A stretch of DNA of 13,891 bases, taken from NCBI GenBank assembly GCA_903838095.1, contig CAILXE010000331.1, positions 1 through 13,891 of the forward strand. The letters are read 5' to 3'. Origin of the DNA: an uncultured Chlorobiaceae bacterium (GTDB lineage: Bacteria; Bacteroidota; Chlorobiia; Chlorobiales; Chlorobiaceae). Made by a program: the position numbers and the translations under genes. The notes beneath the pieces are model-generated. The model saw nothing but the letters and a program-made list of their open reading frames with translations. It searched no databases and was not told where the DNA came from. Position 1 is the stretch's first letter. Each line of letters starts with the position of its first letter. Shown here piece by piece: positions 1 through 7,316 of the stretch.

Positions 1-284
1 AGATCAGAACCATGCGTCTGGTTGGAGCTACCTATTGGTTTATAGGCGCCCCCTATATTATCGAAGGCGCAATTCAGGGACTGCTTTCCGGACTCCTTGC
101 AGCTTTCGCAGTCTATCTGATGTTCGATCAACTTCTTTTGATGTATGAACCGGCTGTCTACAAGGTGCTGCAACCCTCAGCGCTCACCATTTACCCCGCC
201 ATGGTTCTTCTTGGTCTGGCACTGGGTATTTTTGGCAGTGCGCTGTCGGTGAGCAAATATCTCAGGGCAGTTTCAAAACGGTAG
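1..284 (+). CDS. ftsX: Cell-division protein FtsX, C-terminal fragment (5' end outside window)
   Basis: The reading frame is open at the window edge (first full codon at 3) and ends with TAG at 282-284, so only about 93 C-terminal residues are present. The fragment opens with IRTMRLVGAT, the conserved stretch before the last two membrane segments of FtsX. It continues with GAPYIIEGAIQGLLSGLLAA, and two hydrophobic helices follow (about residues 20-45 and 60-82 of the fragment). FtsX is the membrane partner of the FtsE ATPase; in characterised bacteria the pair sits at the division septum and controls peptidoglycan hydrolases. The gene converges on nfo with only 7 bp between the two stop codons. 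The ATG at 12 is internal to the family alignment and is not the true start. Family assignment is fairly secure; ftsE is not in view. Confidence 0.85.
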   Translation, partial: IRTMRLVGATYWFIGAPYIIEGAIQGLLSGLLAAFAVYLMFDQLLLMYEPAVYKVLQPSALTIYPAMVLLGLALGIFGSALSVSKYLRAVSKR

Positions 285-291
285 CCCGCAG

Positions 292-1134
292 TTACCTCCC
301 AAGAGAGTAGAGCAGGCTGATCTCTGAGCTCCAGGCATCGGAGTCCGGAGTTTCCAGGATCAGCGGCATCTCTTCACAGGCAGGGTTGTTCATGATGTAT
401 GAGAAAACCGCCATCCCGATTTTTCCTTTTCCGATGCTTGCATGGCGGTCAACCCGGCTGCCAAGCGGCTGTATGGCATCATTGAGGTGCATTCCCCGCA
501 GGTAGCTGAGTCCTACAATCCGGTCAAACTCACTGAAGGTGAACTCTGCGGCCTCGGTGGTTTGTAGGTCGTAACCGCTGGCGAAGAGGTGGCAGGTGTC
601 CAGGCAGATCCCGACTCTTGTTTTATCCTCAATACGGTCAACAAGAAAAGCCAGTTGTTCAAACCGGTTTCCCATATTGGTGCCCTGTCCTGCCGTATTT
701 TCAATAACGGCCGTAACTCCCTTTGTAACATTGAGCGCCATATTGATTGATTCAGCAATCAGTTGCAGGCATTGCTCCTCCCCAATCTCCTTCAGATGGC
801 TTCCCGGATGAAAGTTCAGCAGAAGCAATCCAAGCTCTTCGACCCGCTGCATCTCTTCAATAAAAGCCTCTCGTGCACGCATGAGCTTTTCGGGGTCAGG
901 ACTGCCGAGGTTGATCAGATAGCTGTCGTGAGGCAGGATGTGGCCGGGCTTGAAGCCGCCATCGCTGCAATTTTTCTGGAATGCGTCAATTGAAGAGGTT
1001 GTCAGCTTCGGAGCTCTCCACTGCCGCTGATTTTTTGTAAAGAGCGCAAACGCTTTTGCCCCGATCGCGGCCGCATGAAGCGGGGCATTTTCGACGCCTC
1101 CGCCAGTACTGACATGTGCTCCAACCCTTTTCAT
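292..1134 (-). CDS. nfo: Endonuclease IV (AP endonuclease, Nfo)
   Basis: This 280-aa protein has the length of E. coli Nfo. It cleaves DNA 5' to abasic sites in base-excision repair using three zinc ions in a TIM-barrel fold. All nine zinc ligands known from the E. coli enzyme are present at identical numbering: H69, H109 (NFHPGS), E145 (IENTAG), D179 and H182 (CLDTCH), H216 (HLND), D229 and H231 (DRH), and E261 (ILETP). The N-terminus [13 protein letters not shown] is standard, so the ATG at 1134 is well supported although there is no Shine-Dalgarno sequence (the upstream stretch is T-rich). It is the last gene of the minus-strand purN operon, 12 bp after the glycosyltransferase stop. The protein looks complete and active. 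Confidence 0.96.
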   Translation of the reverse strand: MKRVGAHVSTGGGVENAPLHAAAIGAKAFALFTKNQRQWRAPKLTTSSIDAFQKNCSDGGFKPGHILPHDSYLINLGSPDPEKLMRAREAFIEEMQRVEELGLLLLNFHPGSHLKEIGEEQCLQLIAESINMALNVTKGVTAVIENTAGQGTNMGNRFEQLAFLVDRIEDKTRVGICLDTCHLFASGYDLQTTEAAEFTFSEFDRIVGLSYLRGMHLNDAIQPLGSRVDRHASIGKGKIGMAVFSYIMNNPACEEMPLILETPDSDAWSSEISLLYSLGR

Positions 1135-1146
1135 AAGAAAAAAATA

Positions 1147-2172
1147 TTAGTCGGTTCTGTTGAAATTTCTGTTTTGTCCGGGGGTGAGATTCAGCGTTTT
1201 TCGAACGGTAAACGCGCTCCCTCTGGATGATGATGTTGAGAGCATTTCTCCCAGCAGTCCGGTAGAAAAAAGCTGGACTCCAAGAATCAACAGCAGAATG
1301 CCGAGAAAAAGAATCGGGCGATTGCTGACTGGTTTATGGAGCAGGATTTTATCGAGGGTGACATAGAGACTGATGAGAAAGCCGAAAAGAAAACTTGTGA
1401 GGCCGGCCATGCCAAAAAAGTGCATCGGACGGCGGAGATAGCGTGTTATAAAAAGCACCGACAGAAAATCAAAAAGCCCTGAAAAAAATCTTGACGACCC
1501 ATATTTGGTGATGCCGAATTTTCTGGCGTGATGCTCGACAGGCAGTTCAGCAATCCTGAACCCCATCCACTGAGCGATTACCGGAATGTAACGGTGCATG
1601 TCGCCATGCAGCTCCAGACGACGGGTCACCTCATTCCGGTAAACCTTCAGGCCGCAGTTGAAATCGTGAATGGTGATACCGGTAAAAAGACGGGTCACTC
1701 CATTGAAAAGCTTTGAAGGAATAGTTTTTGAGAGAGGATCCTTGCGATGCTGTTTCCATCCGCTGACCAGATCATACCCTTCTTGCAGCTTTTTGATCAT
1801 CTCCTTGATGGCAAAGGGGTCGTCCTGCATGTCGGCGTCGATAGTGCAGACAAAGTCGCCCGTGGCTGCCATGAACCCTGCGGAGAGTGCGGCGGTTTTA
1901 CCAAAGTTTCGCTGAAAGGAGATGAGGCGAAGTTCTGGCTTTGAATGAATCATGCTGCCGATCAGGGTACACGAATCGTCGGTGGAGCCATCGTCAACCA
2001 TGATGATTTCAAACGCGAATGGTTCCTGAAAGAGAGCGCGTAACTCTTTTTCAGCCATAGCGGTATAAAGCTGTTCAAGCAACTCTTGAAGCGACTCCTG
2101 CTCGTTAAAGAGCGGGACGACGATTGATAATTGACAGTGGGCAGTTGACAATGGAAAACGGGTAAAAAGCAA
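1147..2172 (-). CDS. Family-2 glycosyltransferase with two C-terminal membrane helices (GtrB/ArnC/DPM1-like)
   Basis: The predicted enzyme transfers a sugar from a nucleotide donor, probably to a polyprenyl-phosphate lipid at the inner face of the cytoplasmic membrane. From the TTG at 2172 it is 341 aa. The GT-A domain starts almost at once with LSIVVPLFNE (residues 15-24), followed by VDDGSTDDS (59-67) and the metal-binding D112-A-D114 with QDDP. KFGITKYGSS (218-227) matches the GtrB/ArnC/DPM1 subfamily. Two hydrophobic segments (about 252-272 and 286-308) anchor the C-terminus. The start is uncertain: the first in-frame ATG is at residue 39, inside the catalytic domain, so a TTG (2172 or 2151) must serve. 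Both lie in heptad-repeat DNA and neither has a ribosome-binding site. The gene follows queE by 48 bp. The sugar and acceptor cannot be read from sequence. Confidence 0.88.
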   Translation of the reverse strand: MLFTRFPLSTAHCQLSIVVPLFNEQESLQELLEQLYTAMAEKELRALFQEPFAFEIIMVDDGSTDDSCTLIGSMIHSKPELRLISFQRNFGKTAALSAGFMAATGDFVCTIDADMQDDPFAIKEMIKKLQEGYDLVSGWKQHRKDPLSKTIPSKLFNGVTRLFTGITIHDFNCGLKVYRNEVTRRLELHGDMHRYIPVIAQWMGFRIAELPVEHHARKFGITKYGSSRFFSGLFDFLSVLFITRYLRRPMHFFGMAGLTSFLFGFLISLYVTLDKILLHKPVSNRPILFLGILLLILGVQLFSTGLLGEMLSTSSSRGSAFTVRKTLNLTPGQNRNFNRTD

Positions 2173-2192
2173 TGGATAATGAACAGGGGAAA
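2123..2192. repeat. Degenerate heptanucleotide tandem array (about 10 units) at the 5' end of the glycosyltransferase gene
   Basis: On the plus strand this stretch can be cut into consecutive 7-nt units, nearly all ending in A: attgata at 2123, attgaca at 2130, gttgaca at 2144, atggata at 2172 and atgaaca at 2179, with more diverged units between. The consensus is roughly RTTGACA/ATGGATA. The same heptads occur at 12394-12472, and AATGGATAATGAAC (2171-2184) is present there exactly in inverted orientation. The array covers the gap after queE and runs into the glycosyltransferase reading frame, encoding its first ~17 residues. It resembles in kind the short tandemly repeated repetitive heptamers described in cyanobacteria. 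Confidence 0.8.
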
Positions 2193-2220
2193 GGTAAGGA
2201 GTAAAGGGGGGAACACCAAA

Positions 2221-2892
2221 CTATACGCCTCTTCTGGATGGATCCCAAAGGTATTTGTGGAGCTGAAGTTGCAGCCTTGCCTTGAGTTGGTCTCGAAGCA
2301 TCCATGCCGCAAGTTCTGCCGGATCAAGTTTGCCGAATGATACTCCCATTATGACGGTGAAGGAGTCGGTCAGTTTGTTTTGATGCAGAAGCGACGTCGC
2401 CCATTCATAATCCTCCTTTCCGGCAATGACAATCTTGAATTCAAAAGTGAGGCGGTGAGGAGGTTCCGCTTCAAGCGCAAGCCTGATATTATCGGGATGG
2501 TTCTGTTGTGCGACACCAGAAGATGGCGGTTTGAGGTCAATGATTTTATAGACACGTTTATCAACCTTTTCGACAGAGATGAATCCGCCTGTTTCAAGCA
2601 GTACCTTCTGATTGAGATCACAGAGCTGTGTCATCAGCGGGTAAACTGCTGGCTGAAGCAGTGGTTCGCCTCCGGTTATTTCAATAAAGGGCGCCCCAAA
2701 GGTGAGCGCTCTATGAATAACCTGCTCGATCTCAAGCTCGCTTTTCTCATCTTCGGCGTAACCGGTGTCGCAACCCGCACAGCCATGTCCGCAGCCGGCA
2801 AGCCTTATAAAAGTGCAGGGCCAGCCAGTAAAGGAGCCCTCTCCTTGAATCGAGTGAAAAATTTCACTGATTGAGAGAACAGTGGTACTCAT
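2221..2892 (-). CDS. queE: 7-carboxy-7-deazaguanine synthase QueE (radical SAM)
   Basis: QueE converts 6-carboxy-5,6,7,8-tetrahydropterin to 7-carboxy-7-deazaguanine, a radical-SAM ring contraction in the pathway to preQ0 and queuosine. The protein is 223 aa. It has the SIQGEG motif (14-19) near the N-terminus, the cluster-binding CX3CX2C (C34, C38, C41 in GCGHGCAGCDT), the radical-SAM TGGEPLLQ (73-80), and a family-typical C-terminus QLHKYLWDPSRRGV. The spacing within the cysteine motif is the classical radical-SAM one. The ATG at 2892 overlaps the purN stop as ATGA, which indicates translational coupling, and no Shine-Dalgarno sequence is visible. The remaining preQ0 genes (queC, queD) are not in the window; queG lies in another operon at 7317-8282. 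Confidence 0.94.
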   Translation of the reverse strand: MSTTVLSISEIFHSIQGEGSFTGWPCTFIRLAGCGHGCAGCDTGYAEDEKSELEIEQVIHRALTFGAPFIEITGGEPLLQPAVYPLMTQLCDLNQKVLLETGGFISVEKVDKRVYKIIDLKPPSSGVAQQNHPDNIRLALEAEPPHRLTFEFKIVIAGKEDYEWATSLLHQNKLTDSFTVIMGVSFGKLDPAELAAWMLRDQLKARLQLQLHKYLWDPSRRGV

Positions 2893-3515
2893 GCGTTCAG
2901 TAAAGAGAGCAACTTTTCAAGAGCATCCGGGTAAAGGGTGTGTTCACACTCAAGCACTTTTTCTGCAAGAGTCTCCGCAGTCTCCCCCGGCAAGACCGTC
3001 ACTTTTCGCTGAAGCAGAATTTCTCCCTTGTCATACTCCTCATTGACAAAGTGCACCGTTGCACCCGTTTCCGTTTCGCCAGCCTCAAGCACCGCCGTAT
3101 GGACGCGAATGCCATACATTCCCTCACCACCGAATTTCGGCAGCAGAGCAGGATGGATGTTGAGCATTCTCCCCGGAAATGCCGCCACAACGGCATCAGG
3201 TACCTTGCGCATATAGCCTGCCAGAAGAATAATATCGATCTGATGCTCTTTCAGTCGTTCAACCATTGCTTCGGCAAACTCCTCAAAAGAGGCAAACTGT
3301 TTTTCGGTGATATGCAGCGTGGGAATGGCGTTCTGCTCTGCAAACTCCATTGCTCCGCACTGGGCACGGTTCGACAGGCAGAGAACTATCTCTGAGGGAA
3401 GCTTCCTTTTGTTGATCGCCTGAAAAAGCGCCTTGAAATTGCTTCCGCTGCCGGAGCAGAAGACTGCGATACGGGTTTTATGGGTGGTCATGTGATCTTT
3501 TTCTGCATCAGGCAT
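2889..3515 (-). CDS. purN: Phosphoribosylglycinamide formyltransferase PurN
   Basis: PurN is the third step of de novo purine synthesis. It formylates GAR using 10-formyltetrahydrofolate, in the cytoplasm. The 208-aa protein carries the phosphate-binding loop CSGSGSNF (20-27), SNR (48-50), LAGYMRKV (98-105) and the formyltransferase signature around RMLNIHPALLPKF. The catalytic triad is N119, H121 and D162 (EEYDKGE). The C-terminus is complete. The start is either ATG 3515 (used here) or ATG 3491 (residue 9), which would remove MPDAEKDH; the family motif begins at residue 15, so both fit, and neither has a clear ribosome-binding site. It is the promoter-proximal gene of purN-queE-glycosyltransferase-nfo and overlaps queE by 4 bp. 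It is divergent from the hydrolase gene at 3830. Confidence 0.96.
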   Translation of the reverse strand: MPDAEKDHMTTHKTRIAVFCSGSGSNFKALFQAINKRKLPSEIVLCLSNRAQCGAMEFAEQNAIPTLHITEKQFASFEEFAEAMVERLKEHQIDIILLAGYMRKVPDAVVAAFPGRMLNIHPALLPKFGGEGMYGIRVHTAVLEAGETETGATVHFVNEEYDKGEILLQRKVTVLPGETAETLAEKVLECEHTLYPDALEKLLSLLNA

Positions 3516-3582
3516 GTTCTTGAGAGATGGTCATGATTCGCGTGAAGCGCAAAATCGCCTCAGCGGATCAGTGCATGGATAG

Positions 3583-3611
3583 ATTTTATGATAACGTCTC
3601 TCCATTTCCAA
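3583..3611 (-). promoter_or_regulatory. Sigma-70-like promoter for the purN operon
   Basis: Read on the minus strand, TTGGAA (3611-3606) is followed by a 17-nt spacer and TAAAAT (3588-3583). This is five of six matches to the -10 consensus, with a weaker but acceptable -35. Transcription would begin near 3576, about 60 nt before the purN ATG. The same two hexamers at the same 17-nt spacing recur upstream of cmk (13639-13667), which strengthens the call. It was found by eye; no start site is known. Confidence 0.6.
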
Positions 3612-3829
3612 GTTTTTCTGTTTTTCTTTACTTTTCCTTTCAGTGTCTGTTTTTTTACCCTGTTTTGTCCAAGTATTCCGGGATTATTTGTACCTTTTTC
3701 GTAATTCATTTCCTGTTAATAGCGCCTGATTAACTGAGAAACCACGAAATGAGAGCATATCTTGAAAATCATTTGATGACCAGTCATTGTTTCCATTGGT
3801 ATGGGATATAACGGGTAATTTTGCTCCTT
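3612..3829. other. AT/T-rich intergenic stretch with a small dyad, no gene supported
   Basis: This is most of the ~310-bp gap between the divergent purN and hydrolase genes. It is T-rich on the plus strand (about 3605-3720). A perfect 6-bp inverted repeat, GTTAAT (3715-3720) and ATTAAC (3729-3734), is separated by 8 nt and could be an operator or chance. TATAAC at 3807-3812 could be a -10 for the hydrolase gene, but no matching -35 was found at 16-18 nt. The short open frame across 3527-3733 translates to low-complexity hydrophobic/aromatic sequence with no recognisable family and starts beneath the purN promoter, so it was not called. Confidence 0.5.
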
Positions 3830-4774
3830 ATGAACTATAAAACTCAATCAAGTTGGCGGGAAATCCAATCCTTTCTGCCGAAAGAATTTCAGCTTGATCG
3901 GGTTCATGAACCCTCAGAAGAGATGTGGCAATGGCGAGGACACCAGGTTCACCTTGACTGCTTTCGTAATCCTCGGTCAGAGGTGAAGGTGATCCTGTTT
4001 CATGGCGTCGGCACCAACGGGCGGCAAATGTCAACCATTCTGGGTGCCCCGCTGTTCAGACGCGGATTTGAAACCATTGCCATTGACATGCCTGAGTATG
4101 GCATGACACGGGTTGCGACCGGCGAGCTGGTAACCTACGACGATTGGGTTCAGGCTGGCAGTGACCTCATTGATGCCGAACTTGAAAAAGATGAACGTCC
4201 CATTGTGCTGTACGGTCTCAGCGCAGGTGGTATGCTTGCGTGGCACATAGCGGCGCTCAACAAAAAAGTTAAAGGTATTGTTGGCATGACTTTTCTCGAT
4301 CAGCGGGAACAACAGGTTCGCGATGAAACGGCGTTGAATTTCCTCATGAGTCGCATAGGTGTGCCATTGACTCACCTGGCGGCCAAAACACCATTGGCAA
4401 CTCTTCGAATGCCGATGAGTCTGGCGAGCAAAATGACGGCATTGGTGAACAATAAAGCTGCGCTTAAGGCTTGTTTGAGAGACAAGACATCTGCTGGCAA
4501 ATGGGTCACCATGAAGTTTCTCAGCTCGCTCACCACGTATAAACCTGTGGTTGAACCCGAAGCATTTGATATCTGTCCGATTTTACTGACCCAACCAGCA
4601 AAAGATAGCTGGACACCGTTGCATCTCAGCGAGATTTTTCTCAAACATGTCAATCGTGTGCCCACCAAGGTGGTGATGCTTGAAAATGCTGGTCATTATC
4701 CCCTGGAGCAACCAGGCTTGACACAGATGTGCGATGCCGTCGTGGACTTCATTCATTTTTGCTGTCTTGCATAA
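3830..4774 (+). CDS. Alpha/beta hydrolase of unknown substrate
   Basis: This is a 314-aa soluble alpha/beta-hydrolase-fold protein without signal peptide. Visible landmarks are the oxyanion-hole strand VILFHGVGTNG (54-64), DMPEYG (86-91), the nucleophile elbow GLSAGG (129-134) with S131, the likely acid D259 in PAKDSWTPL (256-264), and the catalytic H289 in ENAGHYPLEQP. Residues about 157-240 form a lid-like insertion between core strands. The triad is intact, so it is probably an active esterase, lipase or similar; the substrate cannot be deduced. ATG 3830 is preferred over the in-frame TTG at 3821, which would add three residues. No Shine-Dalgarno sequence precedes either. The gene stands alone between divergent purN and a membrane-protein gene 174 bp downstream, with no pathway partner. 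Confidence 0.85.
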   Translation: MNYKTQSSWREIQSFLPKEFQLDRVHEPSEEMWQWRGHQVHLDCFRNPRSEVKVILFHGVGTNGRQMSTILGAPLFRRGFETIAIDMPEYGMTRVATGELVTYDDWVQAGSDLIDAELEKDERPIVLYGLSAGGMLAWHIAALNKKVKGIVGMTFLDQREQQVRDETALNFLMSRIGVPLTHLAAKTPLATLRMPMSLASKMTALVNNKAALKACLRDKTSAGKWVTMKFLSSLTTYKPVVEPEAFDICPILLTQPAKDSWTPLHLSEIFLKHVNRVPTKVVMLENAGHYPLEQPGLTQMCDAVVDFIHFCCLA

Positions 4775-4936
4775 ATAGTATCCTGAAAAACTATGGCGTT
4801 TGATTGACGATAGTTATTATTAAAGAAAAATATATATCAGGAATAAGAATGGACTTTCGATTTGTTTTTACTTGACATGGGACGATAAAGCACAATCGAA
4901 GTACGGTGAATTAACATATTGTTGCCGTCATGGCAG

Positions 4937-4942
4937 AGGAGG
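4937..4942 (+). promoter_or_regulatory. Strong ribosome-binding site AGGAGG fixing the start at 4949
   Basis: AGGAGG lies 6 nt before ATG 4949. It directly abuts an earlier in-frame ATG (4943), which is too close to be served by it, and it rules out the TTG at 4919. It is the only consensus Shine-Dalgarno sequence I could find in front of any gene in this window. Confidence 0.75.
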
Positions 4943-4948
4943 ATGCAG

Positions 4949-5512
4949 ATGTCCGAGGCACTTTTAAGCTCCATATTATCAGCGGTTATTGCCGGAGTGT
5001 TCACGCTGGTAGCGAAGCGTATGGAATCCAGCCATTCACATGATGATGTCAAGGCGGTCTCTTCGCCAATCCCGGCGCCAGCACCATCATCAACCGACTC
5101 GTCAACAAGTCCGGCCACACCGTCCGCCCCGTCCGCCCCAGGTGCGATCAACTATGGTACCGTTCTCAAGCATATCGGTATTCTGCAGTTCATGCTTAAT
5201 ATCGCAGGTGTTCTTGTAGGGATTATTATTGGAGCAACGGGCGCAAGTGAAGATACGCTGATTTTATCAGCACTGTTTATTGGTACCATTGTGCTTATTG
5301 CCGGGTTTGTCTGGTCAGCTTTATCAGTCGAAAAAACAGTTATCTGGAGGTATCTGGTTTTTGTGGCCATTGGTGTCGCGATCACCACGTTGATCCTTAA
5401 TTCGATAATTCTGCAAATGCCACTTTCACTTGCAAGTCTTGCGGTAGCTCTGGTTCAAAACTTTACCTGTATGGGTATCGGTGGATTGATTGCCAACGCC
5501 GTCAAACATTAA
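4949..5512 (+). CDS. Unrecognised multi-pass membrane protein with a Pro/Ser/Ala/Thr-rich linker
   Basis: I do not recognise this 187-aa protein. Residues 4-22 form an N-terminal hydrophobic helix, followed by a short charged/His segment (KRMESSHSHDD) and a low-complexity linker (about 38-66) made almost only of Ser, Pro, Ala and Thr. Part of the linker is a tandem 9-nt repeat encoding PSAPSA. Four further hydrophobic segments follow at about 76-96, 103-125, 135-155 and 159-182. The layout suggests one anchor, a flexible linker and a four-helix membrane domain ending NAVKH. It contains no enzyme motif and only one cysteine (C174). The start is fixed by AGGAGG at 4937-4942. It lies between the hydrolase and purH, all on the plus strand, with gaps too large to imply an operon. 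It is followed by the hairpin at 5520-5577. Confidence 0.75.
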   Translation: MSEALLSSILSAVIAGVFTLVAKRMESSHSHDDVKAVSSPIPAPAPSSTDSSTSPATPSAPSAPGAINYGTVLKHIGILQFMLNIAGVLVGIIIGATGASEDTLILSALFIGTIVLIAGFVWSALSVEKTVIWRYLVFVAIGVAITTLILNSIILQMPLSLASLAVALVQNFTCMGIGGLIANAVKH

Positions 5513-5519
5513 AGATCCT

Positions 5520-5577
5520 GCACAGCCCTTCATGAACATTGGACTCAGGTGTATGAATGTTTCATGGATAGCTGTGC
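5520..5577. other. Long imperfect inverted repeat (hairpin), possible terminator or structured RNA
   Basis: The outer arms GCACAGC (5520-5526) and GCTGTGC (5571-5577) are a perfect 7-bp pair. The inner arms CATGAACATT (5531-5540) and AATGTTTCATG (5556-5566) pair over 10 bp with one bulged T. T-A and T-G pairs at 5529-5530/5567-5568 extend the inner stem, leaving only a 2x2 mismatch between the blocks and a 15-nt apical loop (5541-5555). It starts 7 nt after the membrane-protein stop, so a terminator role is natural, but no T-run follows on either strand. It ends 77 nt before purH, so it could also sit in a purH leader. Confidence 0.6.
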
Positions 5578-5654
5578 GCTTCAGATTATTGGGGATTATT
5601 TCTTACCTTTCGCCTTGACGAACAGCCACACAACCACAAATAAACTTTCTGCAA

Positions 5655-7232
5655 ATGTCTGATCCTGTCATCAAGCGGGCGCTGGTCTCTGTATCTGATA
5701 AAGCCGGTATTGTTGAATTCTGTCGTGAATTGAATGGTATGGGGGTTGAGATTTTTTCAACAGGCGGCACCCTCAAGTCGCTGCAGGATGCAGGCATTAA
5801 TGCCGCCTCAATTTCAACCATCACCGGATTTCCTGAAATCATGGACGGGCGGGTGAAGACTCTCCATCCGAAAATCCATGGGGGTCTGCTTGCTGTCAGG
5901 GAGAACCCTTACCATGTGAAGCAGGCGATTGAAAACGGGATTGGCTTTATTGATATGGTTGTCGTGAATCTGTATCCTTTTGAGGCAACGGTGGCCAAGC
6001 CGGATGTAACATTTGAGGATGCCATTGAGAATATTGATATTGGAGGCCCTTCGATGCTCCGGAGCGCTGCCAAAAACAATGAATCCGTAACGGTTATCAC
6101 CGACAGCTCCGATTATGCCCTTGTGTTGCAGGAGATGCGCGACAATAATGGCGCCACGAAAAGGACGACCCGTCTCTTGCTGGCCCTGAAGGTGTTTGAA
6201 CTCACTTCACGTTATGACCGGGCGATTGCTTCCTACCTGACAGGCGCCGTGGGTGGAACACCCAAGTCCACCAAAGCTGCCATGAGTATCAAACTCGAGA
6301 GGGAGCTTGATATGCGTTATGGAGAGAATCCGCATCAGAGCGCCGGGCTTTACCTGCTCACTGATGAAGATGGTTCACGTTCATTTGGAGACTTTTTCGA
6401 AAAGCTGCATGGCAAGGAGCTTTCATACAACAATATGCTTGATATTGCTGCTGCCACTTCACTGATTGAGGAGTTCAGGGACGAGGATCCGACTGTGGTC
6501 ATTATCAAACACACGAATCCCTGTGGCGTAGCACAGGCGCCGACGCTTGTTGAGGCCTACCGCAGGGCATTTGCAACGGATACCCAGGCCCCTTTTGGCG
6601 GAATTATTGTTTTTAACCGTCCTCTTGATATGGAGACGGCAAAAGCGGTCAATGAAATTTTTACCGAGATACTCATTGCTCCGGCGTTTGAAGATGGTGT
6701 TCTTGATATGCTGATGAAGAAAAAAGACCGCAGGCTTGTGCAGCAGAAACAACCGCTGCCTAAAGGTGGCTGGGAGTTCAAGTCCACCCCGTTCGGGATG
6801 CTCGTTCAGGAGCGTGACAACCAGATTGTTACCAAAGAGGATTTGACTGTTGTCACCAAACGCCAGCCTACGGAAGAGGAGATTGCAGATATGATGTTCG
6901 CCTGGAAAATCTGCAAGCATATCAAGTCGAACACCATTCTCTATGTCAAAAACCGCCAGACGTTCGGGGTTGGCGCTGGTCAGATGTCACGTGTTGACTC
7001 TTCCAAAATTGCACGCTGGAAGGCATCAGAGGTCGGCCTTGACCTGAAGGGCTCTGTTGTTGCGTCCGATGCGTTTTTCCCCTTTGCCGATGGTCTTCTT
7101 GCTGCTGCTGAAGCGGGTGTCACCGCTGTTATTCAGCCAGGCGGCTCTATCAGGGATAACGAAGTGATTGAAGCTGCCGATGCCAACAACCTTGCCATGG
7201 TCTTTACCGGCATGAGGCATTTCAAGCATTGA
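5655..7232 (+). CDS. purH: Bifunctional AICAR transformylase / IMP cyclohydrolase PurH
   Basis: PurH catalyses the last two steps of de novo IMP synthesis: formylation of AICAR with 10-formyl-THF, then ring closure. The protein is 525 aa, the usual bacterial length. The N-terminal MGS-like cyclohydrolase domain (to about residue 200) shows [32 protein letters not shown] and [15 protein letters not shown]. The C-terminal transformylase domain shows [18 protein letters not shown], the catalytic K285-H286 in [43 protein letters not shown] and the terminal TGMRHFKH. Both active sites look intact. ATG 5655 gives the expected N-terminus; no Shine-Dalgarno sequence is present. It converges on queG with 84 bp between stops. 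In the purine pathway it belongs with purN, from which it is separated here by the hydrolase/membrane-protein insert. Confidence 0.97.
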   Translation: MSDPVIKRALVSVSDKAGIVEFCRELNGMGVEIFSTGGTLKSLQDAGINAASISTITGFPEIMDGRVKTLHPKIHGGLLAVRENPYHVKQAIENGIGFIDMVVVNLYPFEATVAKPDVTFEDAIENIDIGGPSMLRSAAKNNESVTVITDSSDYALVLQEMRDNNGATKRTTRLLLALKVFELTSRYDRAIASYLTGAVGGTPKSTKAAMSIKLERELDMRYGENPHQSAGLYLLTDEDGSRSFGDFFEKLHGKELSYNNMLDIAAATSLIEEFRDEDPTVVIIKHTNPCGVAQAPTLVEAYRRAFATDTQAPFGGIIVFNRPLDMETAKAVNEIFTEILIAPAFEDGVLDMLMKKKDRRLVQQKQPLPKGGWEFKSTPFGMLVQERDNQIVTKEDLTVVTKRQPTEEEIADMMFAWKICKHIKSNTILYVKNRQTFGVGAGQMSRVDSSKIARWKASEVGLDLKGSVVASDAFFPFADGLLAAAEAGVTAVIQPGGSIRDNEVIEAADANNLAMVFTGMRHFKH

Positions 7233-7316
7233 AACCCCTGTTTGTCTCATGGGGTCGTTTCTCAACTCACCATGTAGCGGTTCAGTTTGAGGAGCGAACC
7301 CCGGCAAACGAGATGT

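Noticed and set aside
2380..2874. 164-codon plus-strand open frame opposite queE
   Set aside because: It lies entirely antisense to a gene with intact family motifs, and its translation has no recognisable domain.
3527..3733. Plus-strand open frame of 68 codons upstream of the hydrolase
   Set aside because: Low-complexity hydrophobic/aromatic translation from T-rich intergenic DNA, no ribosome-binding site, and it overlaps the purN promoter on the other strand.
4872..4900. Perfect TTGACA (4872-4877) before the membrane-protein gene
   Set aside because: No acceptable -10 hexamer at 16-18 nt (the position reads ATCGAA).
5615..5644. TTGACG with an AT-rich hexamer as a purH promoter
   Set aside because: The -10 (AATAAA at 18 nt) is poor and would leave almost no leader before ATG 5655.
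7233..7260. Possible terminator after purH (ACCCC 7234-7238 with GGGGT 7251-7255)
   Set aside because: Only a 5-bp stem with a 12-nt loop and no T-run; not strong enough to call.
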